DNA from: Sthenelais limicola
Taxonomy: Eukaryota; Annelida; Polychaeta; Phyllodocida; Sigalionidae
DNA length: 64,000 nucleotides
NCBI GenBank assembly: GCA_942159475.1
Contig: OW804096.1
Coordinates: 105,932,194-105,996,193 of the forward strand
Direction: 5' to 3'
Shown one piece after another: positions 22,501 to 32,038 of this stretch. Both the position numbers and the translations under genes were made by a program. The first letter of the stretch is position 1; the number at the start of each line of letters is the position of its first letter. Below the pieces are notes generated by a model. The model ran no database searches, was not told the DNA's origin, and saw only the letters and a list, made by a program, of their open reading frames with translations.

Positions 22501-23726
22501 TGAGGGAATTAGAGGAGGAGACAGGACTGAAGGTTACGGATGACATGTTGGAATCTCCAGTATCTCAGATGTGTCTTTGGGAGGTGAGTTATCAATTTTT
22601 TAATACACAGATATTTCTCTTTTCTTAAAGGAAACCGATTTGGCGCTTGGTGTTAAACATCCGTCACAGGGCTGACACCTAGCGCGCACTTGTTATAAGT
22701 TTTGATTTTCGGCATTTGTTACTTTGTAACGTTTGTATATATGTCTCTGTACTTCGTATGATACTAGAGTACAGACTGCTCCCTTCGAAAACAGACTTCA
22801 TAACTGTAACTTTATATTCCCATCGGCAAACCTTTCAGGGCATCTTCATACTTGTCATACATTATAATATGTAGGCCTACCCCCCCCCCCCCCGCCAAAC
22901 ACATTTCCATTTGCTTTTCCGTGGAAGTTACGGAAGTTAGGATCAAATTTTTGTTCTCCATTTTCACCAGTCATCCTTCCCACCGAAATTGACAGCTGGA
23001 CTCCCACGGAGACATCACGTTGTGGTCTACCTACACTGCAAGCTCAAACACCCACACACGAGTGTCAGCTTACAGGAACTGCTGAAGCCTGATCCGGTAG
23101 AAGTGGGTGCCTATGCATGGTTCAGTAGGGAAACTATCTCTAAAATTGTTGCTTCCAAAGAAGAGGATCTTAATTCGCCCTCGGGGCCTGACACCACTGA
23201 CATTTTGAGGTATACGTAATTGCTAATTTGATCTCTCTGACTCAGGTGATGGCATTTATTTTGTTCTTTAATCAGACCAATAGAAGAGGGACAACACATC
23301 ATGAACGCTTGGTTGGTTTAATCAAACATAACACACTTAAATTCGCAAGAATTCTCTCGTATTCTCTCATTTGCGATTTGCCGATTTGCAAATAAATCTC
23401 ATTGCGAAACTTTCATCAGGTTTGAGATTGAAACCTTGTGTGAATTGAACTGATAATTTTTTCATTAATTCAATGAACCAAGAAAGTTTAAAGTTTCCCT
23501 CATTTTAAATGGAATTTCGAGAGCAGAATTGTTTTTCCTAATACCATTAATGGTTAATTTCTCTTACTAATTTGACAGCACTATGGACGTCCAGAGCGAC
23601 GGATCATTGAATCCCTCTTCAGTGCCCTTATCAGTATTGTTCCAGAAGTGCAAGGGTGATGCAGAAGACTTAGAGCGTGTTAGTACAGGAACAAAATGGG
23701 GCTTGGAGAACTGGCTCCAGTTTTGA
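13217..23726 (+). CDS. NUDT17: NUDT17-like Nudix hydrolase, complete six-exon gene
   Basis: Nudix hydrolases cleave nucleoside diphosphates linked to another moiety, with divalent metal bound by the Nudix box; the substrate of NUDT17 is not settled. Exons are 13217-13303, 19949-20080, 21696-21905, 22485-22583, 22971-23209 and 23579-23726, together 915 nt or 304 codons plus TGA. The human protein is a little longer. Landmarks: start MAANSGIARVLAHAKR; LVVSNTPRS; RPSFCPVH (human RPPFCPF); RGVDTGAAVFL (human RGVDLGVAVIL); NIWVPAGGHIEQGE plus, across an intron, RELEEETGL, together a perfect GX5EX7REUXEEXGU box at residues 136-158; LPRRHHVVVYL; PDPVEVGAYAWFS; and ERVSTGTKWGLENWLQ (human ERVSTGTKFALKLWLQ). 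Every junction is in phase with GT/AG ends. An in-frame ATG at 21723 is internal. Intron 1 is large because of inserted elements. Identification is strong. Confidence 0.93.
13511..15899. mobile_element. Inverted-repeat element with poly-C/(AC)n ends, in NUDT17 intron 1
   Basis: The left end (about 13511-13575) reads poly-C, (AC)n, then ctcaggggtaaaaagtgtac. The right end (15840-15899) is its inverted counterpart: gtacactttttacccttgag, then (GT)n and poly-G. Just inside both ends are reiterated segments mixing wrongly spaced CCCCTTT and TTTCGCGG words (13565-13690 and 15660-15835). About 2.4 kb, no transposase ORF seen, so if it is one element it is non-autonomous. The ends being microsatellite-like leaves some doubt that they are true termini. 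Confidence 0.55.
16292..17462 (+). pseudogene. Gag-like retroelement ORF, frameshifted
   Basis: Two overlapping frames are open: 16292-16726 starts MAGKGGRTTDQQ and is lysine-rich and acidic; 16599-17345 contains a serine run, a basic KRKRRKK stretch, an acidic SSSSDSDESDE stretch, and then a folded-looking part (KYYCGLSYLGMGMAEPGS, HCFLQHMANLGEDAAVQQW, QQQRARMLLPP). After its stop a third frame continues to 17462 with an arginine-rich end (NAGYRGRRDWNTQ). The charged start, globular middle and RG-rich end suggest a Gag/ORF1 of a retrotransposon that has acquired frameshifts. I could not assign a family. A spliced host gene is possible but less likely. It lies in intron 1 of NUDT17, same strand. 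Confidence 0.5.
17463..18277 (+). other. Possible LTR/leader of the downstream gag, unresolved
   Basis: Contains several YY1-like words (aacatggcggcc at about 17588, aagatggcggc at about 17638, gccgccatcttgg at about 17862) and an AATAAA near 17909. This looks like promoter or LTR sequence for the gag at 18278, but I found no matching second copy and no clear primer-binding site. No coding exon is seen. Confidence 0.3.
18278..19320 (+). pseudogene. Broken gypsy-type gag with two zinc knuckles and the start of a protease
   Basis: ATG at 18278 opens MGEKGPKLKIQPFDISGDRL, broken by TAA at 18437-18439, then resumes in frame to 18871. The middle (LVSQKPKSDESMVDFADRLR) is typical of gypsy/retroviral-like capsid. 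After a frame change, two CCHC fingers are visible: CPCCGGRNHSSEEVC (about 18990-19035) and CNRCQQIGHYGRVC (about 19050-19090). A protease start with DINGKKVNAL follows but is interrupted by a small deletion at its active-site triad. No reverse transcriptase follows, so the copy is truncated and dead. It sits in NUDT17 intron 1. Confidence 0.82.
19949..20080 (+). CDS. NUDT17: NUDT17 exon 2
   Basis: The acceptor is ttcttaattgcag ending at 19948 and the donor gtgagt begins at 20081. 44 open codons, phase 0 at both ends: SVVDFLGDTKTHSLDVFSWI, then EENPTHLVVSNTPRS, then VSDQSLRIQ. LVVSNTPRS corresponds to LVLSDRPFP of human NUDT17, directly before RPPFC. Confidence 0.88.
20265..20364. repeat. Exact 50-bp tandem duplication
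   Basis: A 50-bp unit starting atctgtgtgtgtgagggc is present twice with no mismatch (20265-20314, 20315-20364). It lies in NUDT17 intron 2. Perfect identity suggests a recent event or an assembly duplication. Confidence 0.95.
21315..21460. mobile_element. Foldback (MITE-like) element in NUDT17 intron 2
   Basis: Two arms of about 65 bp, starting aagcaagattactatagt and ending in its inverted form actatggtaatcttacttt, meet at a cagaagcaac...gttgcttctg stem around a short loop containing cggcctacggcc. Arm identity is roughly 80 percent by eye. No ORF. Flanking target duplication not resolved. Confidence 0.7.
21696..21905 (+). CDS. NUDT17: NUDT17 exon 3 (Nudix fold start and first half of Nudix box)
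   Basis: The acceptor is ctatttttacag ending at 21695 and the donor gttagt begins at 21906. 70 codons from RPSFCPVHTMSKSQ through ERGVDTGAAVFLESADN and RTFPNIWVPAGGHIEQGET. It ends within the Nudix box, after the first Glu. The ATG at 21723 is internal because the upstream codons are conserved with human. Confidence 0.92.
22485..22583 (+). CDS. NUDT17: NUDT17 exon 4 (catalytic half of Nudix box)
   Basis: The acceptor is tgcttttaattaag ending at 22484 and the donor gtgagt begins at 22583+1. 33 codons, VAQAGMRELEEETGLKVTDD then MLESPVSQMCLWE. RELEEETGL supplies the R-E-x-x-E-E catalytic core. The spacing to the preceding exon gives exactly X7, so the intron split is confirmed by the motif. Confidence 0.92.
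22971..23209 (+). CDS. NUDT17: NUDT17 exon 5
   Basis: The acceptor is ccattttcaccag ending at 22970 and the donor gtatac begins at 23210, phase 2 out. It encodes SSFPPKLTAGLPRRHHVVVY, LHCKLKHPHTSVSLQELLKP and DPVEVGAYAWFSRETIS. The human counterpart has YPPRLSWGLPKYHHIVLYL and PNPNEVSALMWL, so the alignment is clear. Confidence 0.92.
23579..23726 (+). CDS. NUDT17: NUDT17 terminal exon
   Basis: The acceptor is ctaatttgacag ending at 23578; the split codon with exon 5 reads Ser. The exon ends at TGA 23724-23726. The conserved end is ERVSTGTKWGLENWLQF, close to human ERVSTGTKFALKLWLQ. The protein ends just after this motif and so lacks the longer tail of the human protein. Confidence 0.88.
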
Positions 23727-24640
23727 TTATGATGATGATGACGAAAATCCAGCCATCGATGGAGCGACTCATGGTTATACATGAAGTGCTTGGTCATCCA
23801 AGGCAGGCCATGTTTGAATGTGGTAGGTCAACAAGCGTGCATTGCATCCACATCCGTGAGCTGATATTATATTTCCACAAGGGACGAGTCTGCAAAATGA
23901 TGATGGCCTTTACTTTTATGCATCCACTGCTGGCGTATTGTAAATACAATGATAACAAGCGATGTGATTTATTGTTGACTTTAGGGCATGATTGTGTTGT
24001 ATTTTCTTTATTGATATTTCAAGGCGGGGAAATTTTTGATTAAACTCAGATTATGATTTATGTGTGTTTGAAGGGTACATGAGAAAGATTCTTTATCATA
24101 ATTATGCGCCTTTTACTTGAGAGGTGCGATAAAGTGGGTGCGATAAAAATAGTATTAGCATACGTGTCCTCATGGAGAAAGGTTGGTGAAAGTAAGGGTT
24201 TAAAGGAGGCGACGATTTCATGTCTGATGATTTTCATTTAATATTTATAAATATAATGATAAATATAGAGTGGATTCCATCCTCTCTAGATGTCGACCGT
24301 TTTCTGTTTCGATATGGTATCAATGCACGAATTACTGAAAGGGTTGAAGTCCATTTTCTTAATCTTTAGATCTGCCATAGATTAAGATGATTCATATTAT
24401 TTTATTATCATTTCATTATTGTATTGTGTAAAAAGATTATTTGGTATCTTCACTACTTTAAAAAAAAAATTTTTTAATTCACGATCATTATGTTCTGTCA
24501 CAGCTATATGGAATGAGGGAAAGGAAAATGTTATCATCAGAGCTTTCTCTGTTCAATTTTACTTTACATTTGAATTATGACCTAGCGTTATCTTGCAATA
24601 AAGGCCCTGTAAAAATGCACATTATTTTCTATACATAATT
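23727..24640 (+). other. NUDT17 3' UTR
   Basis: No coding content after the stop. A plausible poly(A) signal AATAAA lies at 24597-24602 (ttgcaataaaggccc), giving a UTR of about 0.9 kb. No earlier strong AATAAA is seen. Confidence 0.5.
24597..24602 (+). terminator. Candidate NUDT17 poly(A) signal
   Basis: AATAAA about 870 bp past the stop. Downstream sequence is T-rich rather than clearly GT-rich. Assigned by position and consensus only. Confidence 0.4.
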
Positions 24641-25610
24641 CCTGAGGGCCTGGAAAATCAGTATATGGGGCGTGTGAACTCAGTTTCCGCCCCTTTGACA
24701 ATAGTATTGTGTATTAATGTTATTCTACCTTCTTCCTCCTAAGTAAGTTTCTTTGAAGTGATTTGAGGACCAATAGTCAGAAAACTGTCCCCGTGCCGTG
24801 GATGCACAAAATTCCGTGTCCATGTCAGGTTGTGGCTAAATTAGGGAAAAAATACCTCTATGAAATATTTATGAAATTGGCAAAAAAAAATCTAAATTTG
24901 AATTTATCTTTTTGTGCAAAATTATCATTTAATCAATTTTTCACGCTGAATCAAATGAATAGTTGTAAAAGTTGGGGAATTTTGAAAAATAATAGTTGCT
25001 TAAAATTGTTTCAACACTCCGTTTATTTAACTCGGGACGGAATGACTGACTATACATATACTGGCAGTGATATTGTGGAGCTACGCAGAGAGTGGGAGGC
25101 ACCAGATCGACAGGTTTTCCCTGGCTTTTCGAAGATTAAAAGATGACGATTCATGGATTATACTTATTTTCCCATCATAACACACTCAAAATTACTATCT
25201 AATCTATCAACATACTTTATATTACATTCGCTAAAACTTTTGGAGGGGAAAACGGCCGTTTCAAGTCTTGGAGCCGTGACATAGGCATAGCTGTGTAGTT
25301 GTTACTATTACTCCACGTTGGTGTATGTACCACATGCTGTTTATATGGGCGGGAATGCGTGTGGTAATCTATCACGAAATCTACGCGTGAAGGATGGGGG
25401 TAGTAACAAGGGCTCCCATTGGTTGATGCAGTCACCTGATCATATTGTTGTCATCGACCAATCAGATCACAGCTTTCTCCTGGGTTTGGCGCGGCTGGTC
25501 CAAACATAAGTCAAGTCAAGATCTATGGCTGTGTTTGTTTTTGTAAGTAAAATGCCTTTGTTATTCTTTAATAGGCCTATACTTTAACATAGCAACGTGG
25601 GAGTAAATAT
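24641..25610. other. Intergenic, nothing recognised
   Basis: No conserved protein, repeat family or RNA gene was recognised. The 127-codon ORF at 24763-25146 is low-complexity, AT-rich and without homology that I can see. Confidence 0.4.
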
Positions 25611-25768
25611 AGTACCTAAATTCGAATGTGGTACTCGGGCACTTTTGCACTGGCCTCGATGTTTGTTTTTTTTCGTAACCCACTCGCCTATCGGCTCGTG
25701 GGCCACGAAAAAACAAACATCTCGGCCAGTGCAAAAGTGTCCCTCGTACCACATTCTCATTAGGTACT
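25611..25768. mobile_element. Foldback element
   Basis: The left arm (agtacctaaattcgaatgtg ...) and the right arm (... attctcattaggtact) are inverted copies of about 70 bp, with the inner stem gcacttttgcactggcc / ggccagtgcaaaagtgt. The loop is about 20 bp. No coding capacity. Confidence 0.8.
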
Positions 25769-25780
25769 ATCTATCTATCG

Positions 25781-26288
25781 CTGTGACCATACTGAATGTC
25801 CGTTTCGCGCTGCACATACATACTTTTTGAATAAGCCTATCAATGCTGCCGAAACGTTTCTTTAGATATCTCTGTTTCTACACCCTCTATGACAGTGCAC
25901 AATCCCACACACCTTTAGTACCCCAATATATCGTCTTGATGACAGCATAATATACTCATAGCTGTGTGTCAAGTTAGAGAAAACTCCTGTATCAAATTGT
26001 AGTAGGATGTATGTGCAGGTTTTAGAGGATGACCGTGCTACAAAAATTGTAGCACGGACATCTATGATTTTTGTTTTTGAAGGCATTGTGACAAAATAAC
26101 GTAGATTTACAGCATATATTATACACCAATACTAAGCTTAGGCCATTCAATGTGCCTCCTAGAGTTGGGAAGGACTATCATGCTCGAAATCTGGAGAAAC
26201 AAAGTGAAATAAATTACCAATGGAACTTAGCATCTGCTATCGTTTTGATGTACGCGCAGCGCGAAACGGACATTCAGTGTGGTGACAG
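25781..26288. mobile_element. 508-bp element with 33-bp terminal inverted repeats
   Basis: Left terminus 25781-25813 (ctgtgaccatactgaatgtc ...) and right terminus 26256-26288 are inverted copies with a few mismatches, sharing the stretch aatgtccgtttcgcgctgc. No ORF between them, so non-autonomous. A perfect 11-bp-arm palindrome lies inside at 26033-26057 (ccgtgctacaa / ttgtagcacgg). Confidence 0.65.
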
Positions 26289-29200
26289 TGACTATGTATA
26301 TATAGGCCGCTGCTCTCCCAGCTAAAGCGACCCACAAATATTTTTCTCAGTTTTTTCTTTCCTTTATCTGTTCTATAGAATAGAAAATTCTAATGAAGAA
26401 AAAATTATATTTCCTCCAATTTCCCGAGTTTTTCATGAATTCATGGCTTTTTCTAGAATATTTTTATGATTTTGCTGATCTAAAGTGGCAATCTGATGGG
26501 ATCAAAATACGATCAATTAGTGTAATTAGTTGGCTTCTTCATATACCTATCTAGCCAGTGTTATCCTTATATATTTGATTCCCAAAGGATTCCCAAAGTT
26601 TAAGAAGATGATAGAGAGTCAGACTGAAAAAGGTTAGATTTCAGCGGGTCCTCTAAATAATTATTTTGGGAGATAATGACATTTTACACCATGAAAAACC
26701 GGTCAGAATCATGCAATACTCTATCTGGGTGACCTTTGGGTGGGTCTGGAATGAATAGACCACGAAATAGACCCGGTAATTAACAGTGAACAAGAGTTAC
26801 ATAATATGGAGCTGATCATCATAAAAGAGATATACACGCTCAGAATTTTTTTCTAGAAATGCAACGAAATTGCGTAGACATAAATTTACGCACATTTCGT
26901 AATGATTCTATAGAAGACAAGGAAATTACGAAATGTATGGATTACGTAATCAGTCAAGCGTGCCACACAGGGGAAAGCTTACCTAGCCTTTGTCTTAAAC
27001 AACATCTCCCACACTGGCTTTATGGCAACCTATAGCTATTATATATAACTAGCTATAACAGAGCATGAAGGTGTGAAAATGAATACATATTCCATTGTAG
27101 GATTTTTTAACGAAATAGTGTCTGGTAAATGACATGAAACCATAACTTTTAAAAACTAGGTTCTAAAATATTTTGTATATTTAGGGAAAATATAGGTATC
27201 TGAAGCATAGGTGTAGGCATCGAAATATTTGCCCCAGCCTTCCCAAACTTCACCTGCATTATGCTGATATTCCCTGCTTTTTATTTTCTGTACTCTTCCT
27301 CTCATTTCCCTTCCGTCTCTCTTATTTTCTTTCAATTGCAATCTACCAGCTCTCTGTCTCTCTCCCTCTTTCTCATGCACTCTTCCTTTCTATCTGAATT
27401 TAGACTCATAATTCGAGCATACACCACAAAAACATCTAGTAGTATAGTGGTTAAGGAACTCGCTTGTGAACTATAAGTTTGGTAGATCGAATCCAGGTAT
27501 GGATAAGTTTTTTTCCTCTGCATTGCTTTCACTGGTGATGCATGACGGCCGTCACACTTCACTGGTTGCACCAGCTTGTCTGGCACTGGTTGGCGGGCTA
27601 TAGGGGATTAAGGGATTACAATATTTCTTTGTAATTCTTTAGCTTTCTCTTGGAATGATTTTACAACATCCTGCACTGCAATTTTGAAGAAGTATTTCCA
27701 GCGTTCCAGCGTTTTTTGAGGATGTCGACCTGAGCCATATATAAGTAGGGTAACAGTAACAACTATAGAGAACACATTACTCTGCAATACAGCGGCCAGT
27801 ATATAGAAAAGGACCTAAGTATAGCCAGTAGCCTTGCACACTGTTAGTCCTGATTCCATATATCGAGTCCACTAATAAAAAAACGTTTTTACAGGTTTCA
27901 GGTCATCAAATTGCTTGCCTAGGGCTTATAGGTGATGGGGGTAAAAAGAATGTAAGACTATATTTAACGCATACATTCATACACATGCGATGAGTTCTTT
28001 CTCTGTTCAGGGCTGGTCCAACTGTCAATGCACATTAATCGCAAGATACTTTCCAATGTGTTCCCCTTAAGGTACCAACTAAATAACCATGGGACGACAT
28101 TGCCCCTTCAATAATTCATCATTATTCACCTCATTTAGGAAGCAATAATGGAAGAACTCCCGATACATTGCGTATGTAGACATACATATGTACATATAAT
28201 ATGCCTATTTTTGTGAGGTTTATTCATTATATTTCTGATTGATTTCTAAATTCATGTAAAATGCATATTTTTTCTATTTCCCATTCAAACCGGATTCGAA
28301 AACTTTACTCTACTTGATTATGGTTTAATTGCAACTGTCAGCGTCGGCGCAACATGCCCCCGTTGTCGGGGCATGTTTCATGCAAGGGGTGAATCTATTG
28401 AGTACCGCGTACGGCTCCGGTATAGATCTGGAGCTTCGAATGTCCGGTTTTCCAGTTGCAGCACTTACTTGTTGACACTAACTTTGAATTACGGTACTTC
28501 ATAAAAGCAAAATTTATATCAGACTGCCTTCTCCAGGAGAATCGGCGTATTTCTGTTTTACAACAAGTATGAATGCCTCTGTATAGGACGATTCGCGCAC
28601 TACATTAACTCCCTGGTTATTTTGTATTACAAGACAATCATAACTTTGAAGTGAAAACAAGATGACATTTCCTCCAGAAAGACGCCCATTATAGGCGACA
28701 GGCAACTTCGAAATAAGACTTTTCCTGACTTCTTTATCGCGACGATTTCACCGAGTCAACATGTCCTCTGTGTTTAAATGTAAAATTCCGAAATGCAAAA
28801 GTACTTCCCTCCTTTTTATTATCTGTTCCGAAGGATAAATTCCTAAGGGAGAATCGAAAGATATATATCTTATCTAATCATATGAGCGATCGTGACAGAC
28901 AATCTTGGTTGTTGCGACCGCATTGTTTTGCTTATGTAATACAATCCATTCAACTCCATTGAACCGAACTATTTTGATGCCACATCTAATCAGCTGCCAC
29001 CTATACAGCTACCTACAAAAGCCTATACCACATTTCTTTGTAATTACTCCACGTTTTATATGGAAACGATAATATATTGGCCTGTTAACAAGCATGTGTG
29101 TAAGAACTTAGGTATAATTTATTACATACCTGTCGAAGTCTTTAGCATAGAACCCTATGGAAGCGGAATAGCGGGACATAAAATGTTTTTATGTAAGGTG

Positions 29201-29454
29201 TGCTGCCTGACTGGGCAGCAATTTGATTGGTTGATAGGCAGCGCGCATTGTGAGTCGATGTTGACAGTGTGACCGGTGATGCCTGAGTTAAGTACTTGTT
29301 ATCATGTAAAAACGGGTAGGAAAATAAAAAATAAAAAGTATGTAATAAATTGAGATCCCAACTCATCCGGGTAATCTGGCATATATGTCCCTTGTTGTCT
29401 GCACGGAAGCACTCAGCACTACCGTGCTTTGTGCTTTCGCGCAGACGATGAGGA
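26289..29454. other. Intergenic; only a tRNA-like SINE head recognised
   Basis: No coding exon was recognised over about 3.2 kb. The one feature I can name is the tRNA-like segment at 27433-27507. CT-rich sequence near 27290-27390 generates long but meaningless reading frames on both strands. Confidence 0.45.
27433..27507 (+). mobile_element. tRNA-derived SINE head
   Basis: tagtatagtgg at 27440-27450 fits the RNA polymerase III A box, and agatcgaatcc at 27484-27494 is a B box with two changes from the consensus. Their spacing of 44 bp is right for a tRNA. The arms do not pair as an intact cloverleaf, so this is read as a SINE or tRNA relic and not a functional tRNA gene. The 3' limit of the element is not defined. 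Confidence 0.5.
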
Positions 29455-29580
29455 ACATTTATTACATCCCTGTGCTCTTGCTTCCTATACCTTCAGCATT
29501 GTATGCCACACTTGGTCAAAGTGGTGCATAACATGTGAGTTATGGCACCCTTGGCGCATACAACAAGTAGGTCCGGCAGC
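29455..29580 (+). repeat. Left copy of a 115-125-bp inverted repeat
   Basis: The segment around ttgcttcctataccttcagc and ggcgcatacaacaagtaggt recurs in inverted orientation at 31785-31895 with few differences. The pair flanks 2.2 kb holding an integrase fragment and a LINE fragment. A small hairpin (tctgcacggaagcac / gtgctttcgcgcaga) lies just to its left at about 29399-29446. Confidence 0.85.
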
Positions 29581-29811
29581 AAAGCCTGATCACCGGAAGT
29601 AAAAAATTGTGTATTCATGGGCCGTCACTTCTGACGATGGAATCGGCGATCGTTCAGCTAATATCTATGGAAAAACTAAATATAAAGGTTCAAAATAAAA
29701 AGTTCTATCGAATAATGATATTTTAAAAAATGATTTTGCTAAGATGGGACATGGAGAGATAGCCAAATTCTGGTTTGAGCGAGGAAAATAAGCCTGCATG
29801 ATGGTCTACTA

Positions 29812-30738
29812 ATGCGGGGCCATCAACTGGTTATTCCACAAGTGCTGAAAGTGAACATCCTTCGCAGACTCCATGACGGTCACCAAGGGATCACCAAGAC
29901 CAAACAGAATGCTGCATCTTCTGTATGGTGGCCTAATATTACAAGAGACATTGAAATATCTGTCAGAGACTGTATGAAATGTGAGAAGTTCCAACGGAAA
30001 CGTGTGGAACCAATGAAGGGAACTGAGTTTCCTGAAAGGCCCTGGAGTATGGTGGGGTCAGACTTTTTTTGTTACAATGGAGACATGTTCCTATACTTGT
30101 GGTTGATTATTACTCTAGGGTCATAGAAGTGTGTGCAGTGAGCAAAAATGTCAACACAGCAGAGGACTTAACCCATTGAGGACGGGCTGATGCCTCAAGG
30201 CATCAACATCAAAATGGCAGCGGGGACGGACTGATGCCTCCAGGCATCACACATAATTTGGCGCATGGGACGGGCTGATGCCTCAAGGCATTCTTTTTTG
30301 ATATAAATTGAAGGGGGCATAACTTAATAAAAAATGAACATTTTGATTTTGATGAAATTTAAAATATATGTATACAAACACACTAGAAATATTTTTATAG
30401 GTATGTTGTCATGGAGACAATAATGATGACGTCATAACTTACATACATAAATGCTGGAAAGTGAATTTGGAGCAAGGTTTCCGCCATATTGCACCCAATT
30501 GGAACCCATTATTTTAATTATTGAAGACAAAATTCTAGAAGTTATGAAAAAATATGCATTACTGATGTACAGGAACACACCACAGTATAATGGCTTCTCC
30601 CCAGCACAACTAAGCATGGGAAGGAGGCTAAAGACAAGGGTGCCATGCCATCCAGAGGAATTGTTGCCCAGTACCCTGGATCGTATTCTTCTGAGGAGGA
30701 AGGAGAAGCAGTACAGGGCGCAGATGAAGATAAATTAA
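29812..30738 (+). pseudogene. LTR-retrotransposon integrase fragment, interrupted
   Basis: 29812-30126 encodes a zinc-binding integrase start: RRLHDGHQGITKTKQNA followed by WWPNITRDIEISVRDC and CEKFQ (the HHCC pattern) and the beginning of the catalytic core (WSMVGSDFF). The core is then lost, and 30451-30738 resumes near its end (MYRNTPQYNGFSPAQLSMGR). The missing middle is replaced by 30127-30530, including a 44-bp repeat array. No LTR is seen. Dead gypsy-type copy. Confidence 0.82.
30180..30294. repeat. 44-bp tandem repeat, three copies, each with a palindrome
   Basis: Units start at 30180, 30224 and 30268 (the third is partial). Each begins ggacggrctgatgcctcaag and contains tgatgcctcaaggcatca or a close variant, a near-perfect 18-bp palindrome. 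It sits between the two halves of the integrase fragment. Confidence 0.9.
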
Positions 30739-30862
30739 GACAAGCGACATCGCGTAAAGGAAGCAGATAGACAGGGTAAAGAAGAACAACTACCTAATGA
30801 AAATAGGAGTAAACCAATAACTGATATCACTATCGTTTTCTTTTTTATTAATATATCCAATG

Positions 30863-31556
30863 TTATAATAATATCCATTCAAAGAGGTCTCGCCACAATA
30901 GTCTGGCCTTTGGACAATCAACCAAAAAATGGCCTACACTATCAACCTTCTCCTCACAGAATCTACAAATCTGTTTCGTTCTTTTTATTGTGATATTCTT
31001 TAGATATTCGTTACAAGGTATAACTTTGTGCAGAATTTTATACTGAAGCGACTGCAGTCTAGTCTCATTTGTAACTTGGTATATTCTTTCAAAGGTGTTT
31101 TTCCAGTCAATCTCTTCGAATTCAGCATCAGAGAGTTTTAAGATCTCCTGCCATTTGTCGAATTTCATCCTATCTAATTTTTTTTCTTAATTAAAGTGTG
31201 GTAAACCACCCTCGACGAACAGTTGATAATATTTTCTTCCCGTATTTCTATTAGGATTTTCCCTTCATCTGGTATATCATATGATTTTCTCATCAAAATT
31301 ATCCACTCTCTTGGGATGGCTCTAGCCAGTTCTATTCTTTCAGTAAAATTCGTTTTTATATTGTGCAATTTTCTTATATCTTTGGTGGACATTAGTCTAC
31401 CCTGTTCATCGAGGATGTCTCCCAGTACATCAACGCCTTCGTCTTTCCAATGAGATCAGTCTAGCATTTTATTTTTTATCTTAGTATTTCTATAAGACCA
31501 TAATCTTTCGCGTCTGACTTCTTCCGGGCCTTCCGGATTTGTACTATAATAGTATC
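30863..31556 (-). pseudogene. 3' end of a LINE ORF2 (RT C-terminal zinc finger region)
   Basis: Minus-strand frames give NPEGPEEVRRERLWSYRNTK, then LARAIPREWIILMRKSYD, then DWKNTFERIYQVTNETRLQS, LQYKILHKVIPCNEYLKNIT and CRFCEEKVDSVGHFLVDC. The WKNTF...QYKILHKVI pattern and the C-x2-C...H-x3-5-C knuckle mark the C-terminal region of L1/Tx1-type LINE ORF2 proteins. Stops and a frame break near 31170 show it is dead. The same kind of element supplies the EN fragment at 40254-41176, though not necessarily the same copy. Confidence 0.75.
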
Positions 31557-31571
31557 TATTCCATACATAGA

Positions 31572-31708
31572 TGGAACCTAGCAAGAGGGAAGTCTGTACA
31601 CTTGTTATTGACCGAGGGAGCGCGGGAAGATAGAGGGCGTTAGCCCAAGATCTTCTGCGCTCCCGAGGTCACTAACAAGTGTACAGACTTCACCCGAGCT
31701 TTGTTCCA
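31572..31708. mobile_element. Foldback element
   Basis: Arms of about 60 bp: tggaacctagcaagagggaa ... inverted to ... cgagctttgttcca, with the inner stem gaagtctgtacacttgtta / taacaagtgtacagacttc. Roughly 80 percent identical by eye. No ORF. Confidence 0.75.
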
Positions 31709-31784
31709 TATTTATTACACCCCATTAATAAATAAAAAATATAATTGATTAAAAATAAAAGAAGTAATTTAAGTTTTTGGTGGA

Positions 31785-31895
31785 CCTACTTGTTGTATGC
31801 GCCAAGGGTGACATAACTCACATGTTATGCACCACTTTGACCAAGTGTGACATACAATGCTGAAGGTATAGGAAGCAACATCACAGGGGTGTAAT
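31785..31895 (-). repeat. Right copy of the inverted repeat at 29455-29580
   Basis: Reverse complement of the left copy across about 110 bp, including acctacttgttgtatgcgcc and gctgaaggtataggaagcaa. Differences are few. Confidence 0.85.
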
Positions 31896-32038
31896 AAAAG
31901 GAAGATTTCTTTGTAGAAATTATTAATATATTTCTTAGGTTGATACCTGCTTAGGAAGATGTCTTCGATTTTTTTCCCTAAGCAAGCTTCGTCGCCCTTG
32001 TCTACATGTTGATATCCCTATAGCTCCAAGGCAAACTA

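Noticed and set aside
27433..27507. Functional tRNA gene
   Set aside because: A and B boxes are present but the stems do not form a clean cloverleaf and the B box has two changes.
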